From the NCBI GenBank assembly GCA_016781775.1, contig JADDPR010000068.1, positions 1 to 55,870 on the forward strand: a stretch of DNA of 55,870 nucleotides. The letters are read 5' to 3'. The DNA comes from Rubrobacter sp. Lineage in GTDB: Bacteria > Actinomycetota > Rubrobacteria > Rubrobacterales > Rubrobacteraceae. The notes under the pieces are model-generated. The model was given only the letters and a program-made list of their open reading frames with translations. It did not search any database and had not been told where the DNA came from. A program made the translations under genes and the position numbers. Each line of letters opens with the position of its first letter. Position 1 is the first letter of the stretch. Of the stretch, positions 46,941 through 55,545 are shown one piece after another.

Positions 46941-48038
46941 CTAGTCCAGAAGGTCGCGCAGGGACGCGGCGTGGGGACTCGACTTGATCTTGGCGAGCGC
47001 CGTTAGTTGTATCTGGCGGATGCGTTCGCGGGTGACGTCGAAGCGCTCGCCGACCTCTTCGAGGGTCTTGGGCTGGCCGCCGGTGAGGCCGAAGCGGTAC
47101 TCGAGGACCATGCGCTCGCGCTCGGGGAGGCTGCCGAGGGCCTCTTGCATGCGGCTCTTGAGGAGCGAGGTCTTGGCGAGGTCGTGGGGGGTTTCGGAGT
47201 CCTCGTCGGCGATAAAGTCGCCGAGCTCGGAGGAGTGGTCCTCCCCGACCGGGGTTTCGAGGGAGATGGAGCGGCGGCTGACGCGCCTTATGCGCCCGAT
47301 CTCCTCGACCTCGATCTCCATGTGGACCGCGACCTCCTCGTCCGTGGGGTCGCGGTTCAGCTCGGCGGCGAGGGAGCGCTGCACCCGGTAGTACTTGTTT
47401 ATCTTCTCGACCATGTGGACGGGGACGCGGATGGTGCGGCCCTTGTCCGCGATGGCGCGGGTCACGGCCTGGCGGATCCACCACGTCGCATATGTGGAGA
47501 ACTTGAAGCCCTTGCGGTAGTTGAACTTCTCGACCGCCCGCATCAGGCCGATGTTCCCCTCCTGGATGAGGTCGAGGAGAGAGACGCCGCGGCTCGCGTA
47601 CTTCTTCGCGATGGAGACGACGAGCCTCAGGTTCGCGCGCGTCAGGTGGGCCTTGGCCCGCTTGTCGCCGCGCTCGACGCGCTTGGCGAGGTAGACCTCC
47701 TGGCCCTTGGTGAGGAGCGGGGTCTTGCCGATCTCGTCGAGGTACATCTGGACGGCGTCGCCGGTGTAGCGGGTGCGAAGGTCGCTCTCGAGGACCTCCT
47801 CGACAATCTGGGCGTCCTCTTCCTCGTTGTGGAGGGTGTCGTTCAGGAACTCGGCGTCCACCACTTCGACGCCGTGCTCGCGAAGGAGGCCGTAGACCTG
47901 CTGGATCTCCTCGGTCGAGAGGTCCACTTCCTGGAGGAGGTCCAAGACCTCGCTGGACTCGAGGGTACCGGAGCTTTGTCCGGCCTCGAAGAGATCCTGG
48001 ATCTCCTCTATCTCACGAAGGTCGCGTTGGGGCTGCAA
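46941..48038 (-). CDS. sigA: Principal RNA polymerase sigma factor (RpoD/SigA)
   Basis: The 365-residue protein is a group 1/2 sigma-70. A short acidic N-terminal part with a region 1.1-like stretch (LLREHGVEVVD) is followed by region 1.2 (AVQMYLDEIGKTPLLTKGQE), region 2 (LIQEGNIGLMRAVEKFNYRK, YATWWIRQAVTRAI), region 3 and region 4 (VTRERIRQIQLTALAKIKSS). The start is TTG at 48038 with AGGAG upstream. Region 2.4 and 4.2 sequences are consistent with recognition of the TTGACA/TATAAT-type boxes seen in this window. It is divergent from the DUF697 gene. Confidence 0.94.
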   Translation of the reverse strand: MQPQRDLREIEEIQDLFEAGQSSGTLESSEVLDLLQEVDLSTEEIQQVYGLLREHGVEVVDAEFLNDTLHNEEEDAQIVEEVLESDLRTRYTGDAVQMYLDEIGKTPLLTKGQEVYLAKRVERGDKRAKAHLTRANLRLVVSIAKKYASRGVSLLDLIQEGNIGLMRAVEKFNYRKGFKFSTYATWWIRQAVTRAIADKGRTIRVPVHMVEKINKYYRVQRSLAAELNRDPTDEEVAVHMEIEVEEIGRIRRVSRRSISLETPVGEDHSSELGDFIADEDSETPHDLAKTSLLKSRMQEALGSLPERERMVLEYRFGLTGGQPKTLEEVGERFDVTRERIRQIQLTALAKIKSSPHAASLRDLLD

Positions 48039-48155
48039 GGTCTCCTCTGGTCTACTGTGGTCGGTCCATCGGTTCCCGAAACACTAGCCTTATTGACGCG
48101 TAATATATCCGATAAGGGACAAAGATCAACGAGCGCGTTACGAAAGGGGCACGCC

Positions 48156-48923
48156 TTGCTGGGCTTGAGAAACCTGTACCGGGTCTTCCAGGAATCGCGC
48201 ACCGCGGCCCGTAGACAGACGACCCTCGCGGTCGCAGGCGACGCCCCCGAGGCAGCCGCCTTGGCGTCCCTCCTGAACGCCTCCGGTTCCGCGAACGGGG
48301 CGGAGGTACTCCTCTCCGTCTCGCCCCGTCCGGGCGGAGGGGCGGAGGTCTCGTTCTCCGGCCGGGGCGTGGAGGACGAGGACAGGGTTACGCTCTCGAC
48401 GGTCACGGAAGAGGCCGTCCGGGCGGAGCTCGCGCCGAGGCTCGTGTCGGCGCTGGACGAGGACTACCTCGTGCCTCTCGCCAAAGGGTATGCGCTCTTC
48501 AGGAGGGCGGCTTGCGAGGAGATCGTGCGGAAGAACGCCCGCCAGAACGCCGTGATCGGGGTGCTGCCCATCCCCGGCGCGGATATGCCTGCTATCACCG
48601 CGAACCAGGGCAGGATGGTCTTGAACATCGCCGCGGCCTACGGTGAGGAGCTGACGATGGAGCGGGCGCGCGAGCTCGTCGGGGTACTCGCGGCCGGCTT
48701 CGGCCTCCGGGCGGTCAGCCGTCAGGTCTTGAAGCTGGTGCCCGTCGCGGGCTGGGCGGCCTCCGGGGCGATCGGCTACGCCGGGACGGTGGCGATGGGG
48801 CGAGCGGCGATCCTGTACTTCGAGCGCGGCGGGGTGCAGCCGGGCCCCGGCGAGAGGTCCGAGATCCTGCGCCGCGCCCAGGAGGAGGCGAAGGCCTTCG
48901 CCTCGCGCATTCGCCGGCGCTAG
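48156..48923 (+). CDS. DUF697/YcjF-type membrane-associated protein
   Basis: The 255-residue protein from TTG 48156 (GAAAGGGG upstream) has an N-terminal GTPase-like remnant region (TLAVAGDAPEAAALASLLNA), then the DUF697 segment (about 125-225). That segment has CEEIVRKNARQNAVIGVLPI, PGADMPAITANQGRMVLNIA and two hydrophobic helices ending SGAIGYAGTVAMGRAAILYF. Proteins of this group are often GTPase partners of unknown role. The frame is open far upstream, but that part runs antisense to sigA and is not accepted. The codon bias and Shine-Dalgarno support the chosen start. Confidence 0.8.
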   Translation: MLGLRNLYRVFQESRTAARRQTTLAVAGDAPEAAALASLLNASGSANGAEVLLSVSPRPGGGAEVSFSGRGVEDEDRVTLSTVTEEAVRAELAPRLVSALDEDYLVPLAKGYALFRRAACEEIVRKNARQNAVIGVLPIPGADMPAITANQGRMVLNIAAAYGEELTMERARELVGVLAAGFGLRAVSRQVLKLVPVAGWAASGAIGYAGTVAMGRAAILYFERGGVQPGPGERSEILRRAQEEAKAFASRIRRR

Positions 48924-49003
48924 ACCGGCCCTTCGAGCGCCGTTTCTGCCCCCGAAAGAAAGCTGGCGCGGCCCGCCGGCGTTTGTTCCGCCGGAGCGGT
49001 GCA

Positions 49004-49009
49004 TATAAT
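49004..49009 (+). promoter_or_regulatory. -10 box of leaderless phospholipase-D-family gene
   Basis: A consensus TATAAT, 7 bases before the ATG at 49017. The -35 TTTGTT (48982-48987) is weak. A CCGGCG/CGCCGG hairpin (about 48977-48995) overlaps the -35 region. Confidence 0.5.
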
Positions 49010-49016
49010 CCTCTAT

Positions 49017-50294
49017 ATGGTCTCGGAGATACTGGGTGCGATAAACGTCGTGCGAAGAGCGTTCGCGGAGGTCCGCAGGCTTGGGGTCCGGCTCTTTCTC
49101 GCGTTCACTGGCGTGCAGGCGGTGCTCGTGGCGGGGCTTATCGCTCTCGCCGAGATCCGCAAGCGCCGGTTCGGGCCGAGCGACGGTTTCCCGTGGGAGG
49201 AGCAGCCCGAGGTCGAACTTGATTCCGGGGGCATGCTTAAGCTGTATTCCTTCGGGGTGAAGCTCTACGAGTCGATGCTCGAGGAGATAGAGGGGGCCGA
49301 GGAGGCCATCTTCGTCGGCACGTTCATCTGGAAGGGCGACGAGATGGGGAAGCGCTTCGTGGAGGCGCTCCGGAGAAAGGCCCAGGAGGGCGTGAAGGTC
49401 TGCGTGATCTTCGATGGGCTTGCGAACGTGGGCGTGCCCCCGTCGTTCAAGCAGTTTCCGGAGGAGATCCAGACGCTCCATTTCCGTCCGCTCTGGGGGC
49501 CCGCGAACCTCGCCAACCCGAGGAACGTCTTCCGGTACCACCGTCACACGATGATCGTGGACGGCAAGGTAGGCTTTGTGGGCGGCTACAACATAGGTTC
49601 GCTCTACGAGGCGGGATGGCGCGACACGCACATCAAGATCCGGGGCTGGGAGGCCCGGGAGCTCGAGAACGACTTCGTGGACTTCTGGAACAGCCACCGC
49701 ACCGACGATCTAGAGCCCATAAAGATCGAGCGCAGGCGCAGCTGGAACCCGGCCGTCGTCTTCCGCCGCAACGACCCTTACTTGAGGATCTTCCCCATAA
49801 GGGCGATGTACATCGAGGCTATGGACCGGGCGAACCACCACATCTACCTCACCCACGCCTACTTCGTCCCCGACCGGGCGATGCGGGCGGGGCTGATCGA
49901 GGCGGCCAAAAGGGGCGTGGACGTGCAGGTTCTCATCCCGCGCGACTCGAACCACGTCACCGCCGACTGGCTCGCCCGGCGCCACTTCCACGAGCTCCTG
50001 AGCGCGGGCGCGAGGATCTTCCGCTACAAGCACATCATGATCCACTCCAAGACCGCGACGATAGACGGGGTCTGGTCCACGGTCGGCACAGCGAACATCG
50101 ACCGCTACAGCATGCTGGGGAACTACGAGATCAACCTCGAGGTCTACGACGAGCGCCTCGCCGACCAGATGGAGCGCATGTTCGCCCTCGACAAGACCAA
50201 CGCCGATGAGCTTACGCTGGAGAAATGGGAGAGTCGCCCGCTGCCCTCGAAGGTCGTGGAACGCGCCCTCGCCACCCTGAGCCCGCTGGTCTAG
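49017..50294 (+). CDS. Phospholipase D family protein (cardiolipin synthase-like)
   Basis: The 425-residue protein has an N-terminal membrane segment (about 25-48) and two phospholipase-D domains. The second catalytic motif, IMIHSKTATIDG, is a perfect HxKxxxxD. The first, RYHRHTMIVDGKVGFVGGYN, reads HxHxxxxD, with His in place of the usual Lys. The GG-N-I-G and N-I-D-R sequences after each motif are typical of bacterial cardiolipin synthases, which make cardiolipin from phosphatidylglycerol. The start ATG at 49017 is leaderless; an ATG at 48999 is in frame, but it precedes the -10 box. The substrate is inferred from family. Confidence 0.88.
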   Translation: MVSEILGAINVVRRAFAEVRRLGVRLFLAFTGVQAVLVAGLIALAEIRKRRFGPSDGFPWEEQPEVELDSGGMLKLYSFGVKLYESMLEEIEGAEEAIFVGTFIWKGDEMGKRFVEALRRKAQEGVKVCVIFDGLANVGVPPSFKQFPEEIQTLHFRPLWGPANLANPRNVFRYHRHTMIVDGKVGFVGGYNIGSLYEAGWRDTHIKIRGWEARELENDFVDFWNSHRTDDLEPIKIERRRSWNPAVVFRRNDPYLRIFPIRAMYIEAMDRANHHIYLTHAYFVPDRAMRAGLIEAAKRGVDVQVLIPRDSNHVTADWLARRHFHELLSAGARIFRYKHIMIHSKTATIDGVWSTVGTANIDRYSMLGNYEINLEVYDERLADQMERMFALDKTNADELTLEKWESRPLPSKVVERALATLSPLV

Positions 50295-50314
50295 AGCCGC
50301 CCGGATCAGGGTCG

Positions 50315-50332
50315 GCCTCGTAACCACGAGGC
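50315..50332 (+). other. 7-base-pair hairpin after the phospholipase-D gene
   Basis: GCCTCGT / ACGAGGC with a 4-base loop. It is a possible transcript end without a T tract. Nothing else was recognised up to the recJ promoter. Confidence 0.5.
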
Positions 50333-50525
50333 AAAGACGCTTCCGAGACCATCCTCCAAGGATGAAGACTCGCGGTAGAGCGCAGGTAGAGTACGGTCAC
50401 GCGCGGGAGGCTAACCGTGGGGCGTCGAGTCGGGAAGGGGGGCGATTGCCGAAGGACAGCCCGCCACGCTCGCGAGTAGGGACACGCTTCGCGTTCGTGC
50501 GTGATGGGGCGTCCGTAACGCTTTG

Positions 50526-50531
50526 TATAAT
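50526..50531 (+). promoter_or_regulatory. -10 box of the recJ-glucokinase-rsmI operon
   Basis: A consensus TATAAT with no clear -35. The start of transcription would be near 50538, about 34 bases before the TTG at 50572. Confidence 0.5.
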
Positions 50532-50571
50532 GCGAGCAGTAGTAGGTTCGGTTTGTATGGGAGGAGACGGG

Positions 50572-52242
50572 TTGGCGGAGTGGCGGCTCCTGGAGCCGGG
50601 GGCGGACGTCGTCGCGGAGCTTCGGCGCGCGGCGGAGGTAGACGAGCTGTGCGCCCGCGTGCTCGCGAACAGGGGCGTCGACGCCGGGGCCGCCTCGGGG
50701 TTTCTCTCGCCTTCGTTGAAGGCCATCGGGGCGCCGGAGGAGGAGGCGTGGCGGGTCGCGGCGCGCAGGGTTGCGCGGGCCGTAAAGGGCGGCGAGCGCA
50801 TCGGGATCTTCGGGGATTACGACACGGACGGGATCACCTCGTCCGCGGTGCTCTACCTCGCGCTCTCCCGGTACACGGAGAACCTCGCCGTCAAGCTTCC
50901 GACGCGCCAGACGGGGTACAGCCTGCTGGAGCCGTACGTCCGGGACCTCTTCGCCGACGGGGTGGACCTCGTCGTCACCGCCGACTGCGGCATCTCCAAC
51001 AAGGCGGGGGTCGAGCTCGCGGCCTCGCTTGGGATGGACGTGATCGTGACGGACCACCACATCCCGCCGGAGGACCCGCCCGAAGCCCCGTCCGCCGTCG
51101 CGGTCCTCAACCCCAAGCTCTGGAACAGGGACGACCCGTTGGCGGGGGTCGGGGTCGCCTGGAAGTTCGCCTGGGCCGTGGCCCGGGAGATGGGGGATAC
51201 GGACGGTAGGAAGCACCTCGGGAGGCTTCTGGACCTCGTGGCTCTGGGGACGATCGTGGACATAGCGCCCCTCGTCGGGGACAACCGCGCGCTCGCCGCG
51301 ACGGGCCTCAAGCACATGAACCGCTCCCTGATCGCCGGCGCCGCCCGCCCGGGGCTCGGGGCGCTCGTGAAGGTGGCGGGGGTGAGGGGCGCTTTGGACG
51401 AGGGAGACCTCGGCTGGAAGCTCGGGCCGAGGATCAACTCCATCGGCAGGATAAAGCACCCCGGGCCCGCCCTCGAACTCCTCCTTACGGACGATTCGAG
51501 GGAGGCGATGAAGCTGGCGGTCCTCTTGAACCAGATGAACTCGGACCGCCAGCAGCGCACCCGTTACGCCGTGGAGAGGGCGATGGAGGGGGTCGTGCCG
51601 GAGCAGGACTTCAAGGTCGTGGTCGCCGAGGAGGGGATGCTCGGGGGGCTCGCGGGGCTCGTCGCCGGCAGGGTCGCGGGGGCGACGGGGAGGCCGGCGG
51701 CGGTCCTCAACCGGCGGGCCGACGGCTCCTACGGCGGGTCGGCGCGGGCGGGGGAGACGGACGTGGACCTGTACGGCGCTCTGCACGAGGTGCGCCACCT
51801 TCTCGGAGAGTGGGGCGGGCACCGCAAGGCGGCCGGGCTCTCGGTCAAGGCTGGGGCGTTCGACGACTTCGTGGCCGGGGTGAACGAGGCGGTACGGGCC
51901 CAGACCCTGGAGGAGCCGGAGATCCTGACGCCCCCGGTGGAGGTGGACGCCGAGGTGCCGCTGGAGAAACTCTCCAACGGGCTGCTCGACTGGCACGAGA
52001 AGATCGCGCCGTTCGGGAGCGGGAACCAGCGTCCCGTCTTCGTGAGCGAGGGGCTCAAGGTTCAGGGATCGCGCAAGCTCTGGGAGGGTATGAACCTCCT
52101 CACCCTGACGGGGGGGCTCTCCGCAAAGCTCGCGGGACAGGAAGAGGTCGTCCCCGCGGGGGCATTCGATGCGGCGTACACGGTGAGACGGAACGCCTAC
52201 ACCGGGGGGACCGAGCTCGAGATACTTGACTGGAGGGGGTAG
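50572..52242 (+). CDS. recJ: Single-stranded-DNA exonuclease RecJ
   Basis: RecJ degrades single-stranded DNA 5'-3' in recombination and repair. The 556-residue protein has the DHH-phosphoesterase motifs: GDYDTDG (82-87, motif I), ADCGISNK (motif II) and TDHHIPPE (D161-H163, motif III). A later DHHA1 part has GGLAGLVAGRVAGATGRPAA and GGHRKAAGLS, followed by the OB-fold end with PFGSGNQRPVFV. I chose the TTG at 50572, where GGGAGGAG is 5 bases upstream; in-frame ATGs at 50530 and 50557 overlap the -10 box or precede the Shine-Dalgarno. It is directly followed by the glucokinase gene. Confidence 0.94.
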   Translation: MAEWRLLEPGADVVAELRRAAEVDELCARVLANRGVDAGAASGFLSPSLKAIGAPEEEAWRVAARRVARAVKGGERIGIFGDYDTDGITSSAVLYLALSRYTENLAVKLPTRQTGYSLLEPYVRDLFADGVDLVVTADCGISNKAGVELAASLGMDVIVTDHHIPPEDPPEAPSAVAVLNPKLWNRDDPLAGVGVAWKFAWAVAREMGDTDGRKHLGRLLDLVALGTIVDIAPLVGDNRALAATGLKHMNRSLIAGAARPGLGALVKVAGVRGALDEGDLGWKLGPRINSIGRIKHPGPALELLLTDDSREAMKLAVLLNQMNSDRQQRTRYAVERAMEGVVPEQDFKVVVAEEGMLGGLAGLVAGRVAGATGRPAAVLNRRADGSYGGSARAGETDVDLYGALHEVRHLLGEWGGHRKAAGLSVKAGAFDDFVAGVNEAVRAQTLEEPEILTPPVEVDAEVPLEKLSNGLLDWHEKIAPFGSGNQRPVFVSEGLKVQGSRKLWEGMNLLTLTGGLSAKLAGQEEVVPAGAFDAAYTVRRNAYTGGTELEILDWRG

Positions 52243-53193
52243 TTGAACGCCATCGGGGTCGACGTCGGGGGAACCAAGATCGCCGCCGGTGTCGTGACGC
52301 CGGAGGGGAAGCTTCTCAACGAGGTCCGCTACCCCTCGTCGGGCCCGACGGAGAGGCTCTTGTCGAGCATCGCCCGAGCGATCAACGACGTGGGGGACGG
52401 GTACGAGGTCGGCGGGGTCTGTCTCGCCGTGCCCGGCAACATCCTGGCGACGGAGAACAGAGTGGTCTTTTCGCCCAACCTGCACACCATAGAGAACATC
52501 GACCTCAAGAAGGAGATGAAGGGGAGGACGGGGCTCGACCTCACCGTGGAGAACGACGCGAACGCGGCGGCCTGGGGCGAGTTCCGGTTCGGGGCGGGGG
52601 CCGCGTACGACCATCTCGTCTTCATCACCTTGGGCACCGGGGTGGGGGGCGGGGTGATCTCGCACGGCATGCTCCTGCGCGGCGCGCAGGGGGCGGGCGG
52701 GGAGCTCGGGCACATGACCATCAACGCGACTGGCCCGCGCTGCGGCTGCGGCAACCGGGGCTGCCTGGAGTCGCTCGCCTCGGGGACCGCGATCCAACGG
52801 CGCGCCCGCGAGGTCGCGGCCGAGGAGCCGGGCTCGGCCCTGGGGAGGCTCGCCATCAACCGCAAGGTCCTCGGGGAGGACGTCACGAGGCTCGCCCGGG
52901 AGGGGGACAAGGCGGCGCTCTCGGTGCTGGAGGAGACGGGGATGTGGCTCGGGATCGGGCTCGCGGGCTACACGAACGTCTTCAACCCCGAGGTGATCGC
53001 CATCGGCGGCGGGGCTTCGGCGGCGGGCGACCTGATCCTGGACGCCGCGCGCCGCGAGGTCCACCTTCGCGCCCACTCCCCTGCCCGCGACCTCGTGGAG
53101 ATCAAGGAAGCAACCCTGGGCCCGGAGTCCGGCGTACTCGGTGCCGCGGCCCTCGCCCGCGACGCCTCCGGCGAGTACGTCCTGGGCACCTGA
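52243..53193 (+). CDS. ROK-family glucokinase
   Basis: The 316-residue protein phosphorylates glucose (or a similar sugar) with ATP. It has the phosphate-1 motif GVDVGGTKIAAGVV, the sugar-binding VENDANAAAWGEFRFG, TLGTGVGGGVI, and the ROK zinc motif CGCGNRGC (C167, C169, C174) after GGELGHMTI. The length is typical. The TTG start at 52243 immediately follows the recJ stop (TAG), with GGAGGGGG 4 bases before it, so it is translationally coupled to recJ. It is more likely a glucokinase than a regulator, because there is no HTH. The specific sugar is inferred. Confidence 0.92.
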   Translation: MNAIGVDVGGTKIAAGVVTPEGKLLNEVRYPSSGPTERLLSSIARAINDVGDGYEVGGVCLAVPGNILATENRVVFSPNLHTIENIDLKKEMKGRTGLDLTVENDANAAAWGEFRFGAGAAYDHLVFITLGTGVGGGVISHGMLLRGAQGAGGELGHMTINATGPRCGCGNRGCLESLASGTAIQRRAREVAAEEPGSALGRLAINRKVLGEDVTRLAREGDKAALSVLEETGMWLGIGLAGYTNVFNPEVIAIGGGASAAGDLILDAARREVHLRAHSPARDLVEIKEATLGPESGVLGAAALARDASGEYVLGT

Positions 53194-53203
53194 AGACGGC
53201 GCC

Positions 53204-53998
53204 TTGCCCCTCGTAGTCGTCCCGACCCCGATAGGCAACCTCGAAGACATTACGCTTCGCGCCCTGAGGATGCTCGGGGAGGCGGACGTCGTCGCCTGCG
53301 AGGACACCCGCCGCACCGGGCGGCTCCTCGCCCACTACGAGATAAAGAAGCCCCTCGTCCCCCACCACGAGCACAACGAGGAGCGCTCCGCCGAAGGGCT
53401 GGCCCGGAGGGCGCGAGACGAGAAGGTCGCGCTCGTCTCCGACGCCGGCACCCCGCTCGTCTCCGATCCCGGATTCCCGCTCGTGCGGGCGTGCATCGAG
53501 GCCGGCGTGAACGTGGAGGTTCTGCCCGGGCCCTCCGCCCTTATGACGGCGCTCGTCGCCTCTGGGCTCCCGACGGACGTGGTCGTCTTTCTCGGGTTCC
53601 TCCCGCGCAAGGGCCGCGAGCGGAAGGAGCTTCTGGAGAGGATGGGGCGCGAGCCCTCGACGTTCGTGGTCTACGAGTCGCCCCACCGCCTCCTGAAGAC
53701 GCTCGGGGAGCTGCCCCCGGAGGCCCCGGTTGCGGTGTGCAGGGAGCTCACGAAGCTGCACGAGGAGGTCTTCAGGGGGGCGGCGGCGGAGGCGAGGGAG
53801 CATTTCTCCGGCGAGGTGAAGGGGGAGGTCGTGCTCGTCGTCAGGGGCGGCTCGGAGGAGGAGCCCGCGAGCTTCGAGGAGGCCGTCGAGAGGGCGAAGG
53901 GGTACGTCGCGGACGGTGAGAGCACGTCGAGGGCGGCGGCGCGGGCGGCGAAGGAGACGGGGCAGAGGCGGTCGGAGATCTACGACCGTCTCGTGTGA
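53204..53998 (+). CDS. rsmI: 16S rRNA (cytidine-1402 2'-O)-methyltransferase
   Basis: RsmI methylates the ribose of C1402 in the ribosomal decoding centre. The 264-residue protein has the tetrapyrrole-methylase fold and its family signatures: VVPTPIGNLEDITLRALRML, CEDTRRTGRLLAHYEI, VALVSDAGTPLVSDPGFPLV, LPGPSALMTALVASGLPTD and FVVYESPHRLLKTL. I chose the TTG at 53204, 11 bases after the glucokinase stop. The Shine-Dalgarno is weak, and the frame is open to 53141 inside the previous gene. The C-terminal AAARAAKETGQRRSEIYDRL is a small helical tail. Confidence 0.94.
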   Translation: MPLVVVPTPIGNLEDITLRALRMLGEADVVACEDTRRTGRLLAHYEIKKPLVPHHEHNEERSAEGLARRARDEKVALVSDAGTPLVSDPGFPLVRACIEAGVNVEVLPGPSALMTALVASGLPTDVVVFLGFLPRKGRERKELLERMGREPSTFVVYESPHRLLKTLGELPPEAPVAVCRELTKLHEEVFRGAAAEAREHFSGEVKGEVVLVVRGGSEEEPASFEEAVERAKGYVADGESTSRAAARAAKETGQRRSEIYDRLV

Positions 53999-54770
53999 GC
54001 TCCGCTGACGGTCCACCCGGGCCCACTCCTTCAGGTCAGGCGTTGACGGAGCTGCGGGTCCCTTCTTCGAACCTCCCGAGTCGGGGGCGGCAGGCGAATC
54101 TCGTCGCCGCGAACTCCGCCGCGCTACCGGCCAAGGCCGGCGGGATGCCGTCCGGGCTGCCGCAGGCGCGGCGCGCTTTAGGCCGGTGATATCGGGATGC
54201 TGCACGAACGACCTGTCGTGACTGTGATCGGCGCTGCGGCGACGCTCGGCTTTGCCCGCCGTTCGTGCAGTACCCTTCCCCTGGGCAACCCGCCGTATTC
54301 TTGCGGGCACCTCCCTTCGTACGCCGGGCGATCGGTGTGCCACCCCTGGCCAACGTCGATAACCCGCAGTTGTGGAACCGCCCGAGCACCTCCTCTACCT
54401 CCGACGTATAGATCCCCACGAACCCTTAGCCCTTCGCCCCGTGCCGAGGCCGCCGATTCGCTGCCGACTGGCGCGCCGCAGCCTGCGCTTCAGAGTCGTT
54501 CGTTTGCTTGGCTCGCCCAGAACCCTCGCCTTGAGTCAGGGCAGATCGCCGGGGAGCGCGCTCCCGGCGGTTTTTGGCATGTCCGCCGAAGGATCTTCCT
54601 TCCCCCGTATTCTGCCGACGGCTGTTCGTTCGTCCACTCGCCCTCCCTTCCGACCGATCCACGCCGAAGGAAGACGCCTGCGAGACCGAGCGGTGGACCA
54701 AGCAACTTTAGAATAGAAGGCGGCAGGGTGGGCGCACGGTCGTGGTGCGGTTAACATAGGTTTTGGGTGG
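53999..54770 (+). other. Gene-poor stretch, no gene recognised
   Basis: About 770 bases between rsmI and the LuxR-type gene. Open frames occur on both strands, but none has a credible start, Shine-Dalgarno or recognisable family, and their composition looks random. One minus frame near 54419 begins MGIYTSEVEEVLGRFHN but soon degenerates. No tRNA, tmRNA or RNase P signature was found. The region may be decayed coding DNA. Confidence 0.55.
54200..54270 (+). repeat. 11-base perfect inverted repeat
   Basis: CTGCACGAACG (54200-54210) and CGTTCGTGCAG (54260-54270), separated by 49 bases. No transposase or direct target repeat was seen. It could be a large hairpin or the scar of a small mobile element. 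Confidence 0.6.
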
Positions 54771-54786
54771 GTTTGGTTGCACGAGC

Positions 54787-54811
54787 CCTGGCGGGGCGAT
54801 CATACGCCAGG
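54787..54811 (+). promoter_or_regulatory. Operator-like inverted repeat before the LuxR-type gene
   Basis: CCTGGCG (54787-54793) and CGCCAGG (54805-54811), with an 11-base gap, just after a TTGCAC element at 54778-54783. It is a candidate binding site for the regulator itself. Confidence 0.4.
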
Positions 54812-54836
54812 CGCAACGAGCACGAGGGAGGAAACG

Positions 54837-55520
54837 GTGGATCAGGTACGCGGCATCGGGAGAGACCGCGAGATGCGTCCCGTGAGGGTGTTGTTGGCCG
54901 ACGACCATACGTTGTTCCGTCAGGGGCTGGCGGGTGTCCTGGCCTCCTACGAGGGCATGGAGGTCGTGGGCGAGGTCCCCAACGACGCCGCCGCGCTCGA
55001 GCTCGCCCGCGAGTTGGAGCCCGACGTGGTCGTGATGCAGGTGCAGGTGCCCCTCGAGAGGGCCAAGGAGGCCCTGCGCGAGCTGCAGGAACTTCCGCGC
55101 CCACCCAAGGTCGTTATAGTCACCATGTTCGAGGATCCCCGCTATGTGAGGGAACTGATGGGGTTCGGGGCGAACGCCTATCTCCTCAAGAGCTCTTCGG
55201 CGGAGCACCTCATCGCCGCCATGCGTGCCGCCGTCTTCGACCCGGATGGAGAGCACGTCGTGGTGGAGATGCCGCGCTCGATGCTGGAGATCCGGGGCGG
55301 CGAGGGCGGCGTCCTGTCGGCGAGGGAGATGGAGGTAATTTTGCTGGCGGCGAGGGGGCTCTCCAACCGTCAGATCTCGCGGTCCCTCCACCTCTCGGAG
55401 GCCACGGTCAAGCGCCACCTCGCCAACATCTACCCGAAGATGGGCGTCTCCTCCCGCGGCGAGGCCGCGAGAAAGGCGCTGGCGGAAAATTGGATCACCA
55501 TAGAAGACGTCACCGAGTAG
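54837..55520 (+). CDS. LuxR/NarL-type response regulator lacking the phospho-acceptor aspartate
   Basis: The 227-residue protein starts at GTG 54837 with GGGAGG 5 bases upstream. The receiver domain (about 14-135) keeps the acidic pair D22-D23 (VLLADDHTLFRQGL), the switch threonine (VIVTMF) and lysine K118 (AYLLKS). The phosphorylation site is glutamine: PDVVVMQVQVP, where Q68 stands for the usual Asp. The C-terminal HTH (about 158-220) is normal: LSAREMEVILLAARGLSNRQ, ATVKRHLANIYPKMGVSSRG. No histidine kinase gene is next to it. It probably binds DNA without classical phosphorylation. The longer frame to 54777 lacks a ribosome site. Confidence 0.92.
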   Translation: MDQVRGIGRDREMRPVRVLLADDHTLFRQGLAGVLASYEGMEVVGEVPNDAAALELARELEPDVVVMQVQVPLERAKEALRELQELPRPPKVVIVTMFEDPRYVRELMGFGANAYLLKSSSAEHLIAAMRAAVFDPDGEHVVVEMPRSMLEIRGGEGGVLSAREMEVILLAARGLSNRQISRSLHLSEATVKRHLANIYPKMGVSSRGEAARKALAENWITIEDVTE

Positions 55521-55545
55521 GGATCCCGTGGAGAGAGCCGACGGG

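Noticed and set aside
47007..48155. Plus-strand frame continuing upstream of the DUF697 gene
   Set aside because: It is antisense to the principal sigma factor gene. The TTG at 48156 with GAAAGGGG upstream is the credible start.
50212..53316. Open frame of more than 1000 codons on the minus strand
   Set aside because: It runs antisense through recJ, glucokinase and the start of rsmI, all clear genes. It contains no recognisable domain.
54000..54200. Possible tRNA or tmRNA near TTCGAA and a tag-like peptide ANLVAANSAALPA
   Set aside because: No acceptor stem, T-stem pairing or tmRNA 5'/3' ends could be found around it on either strand.
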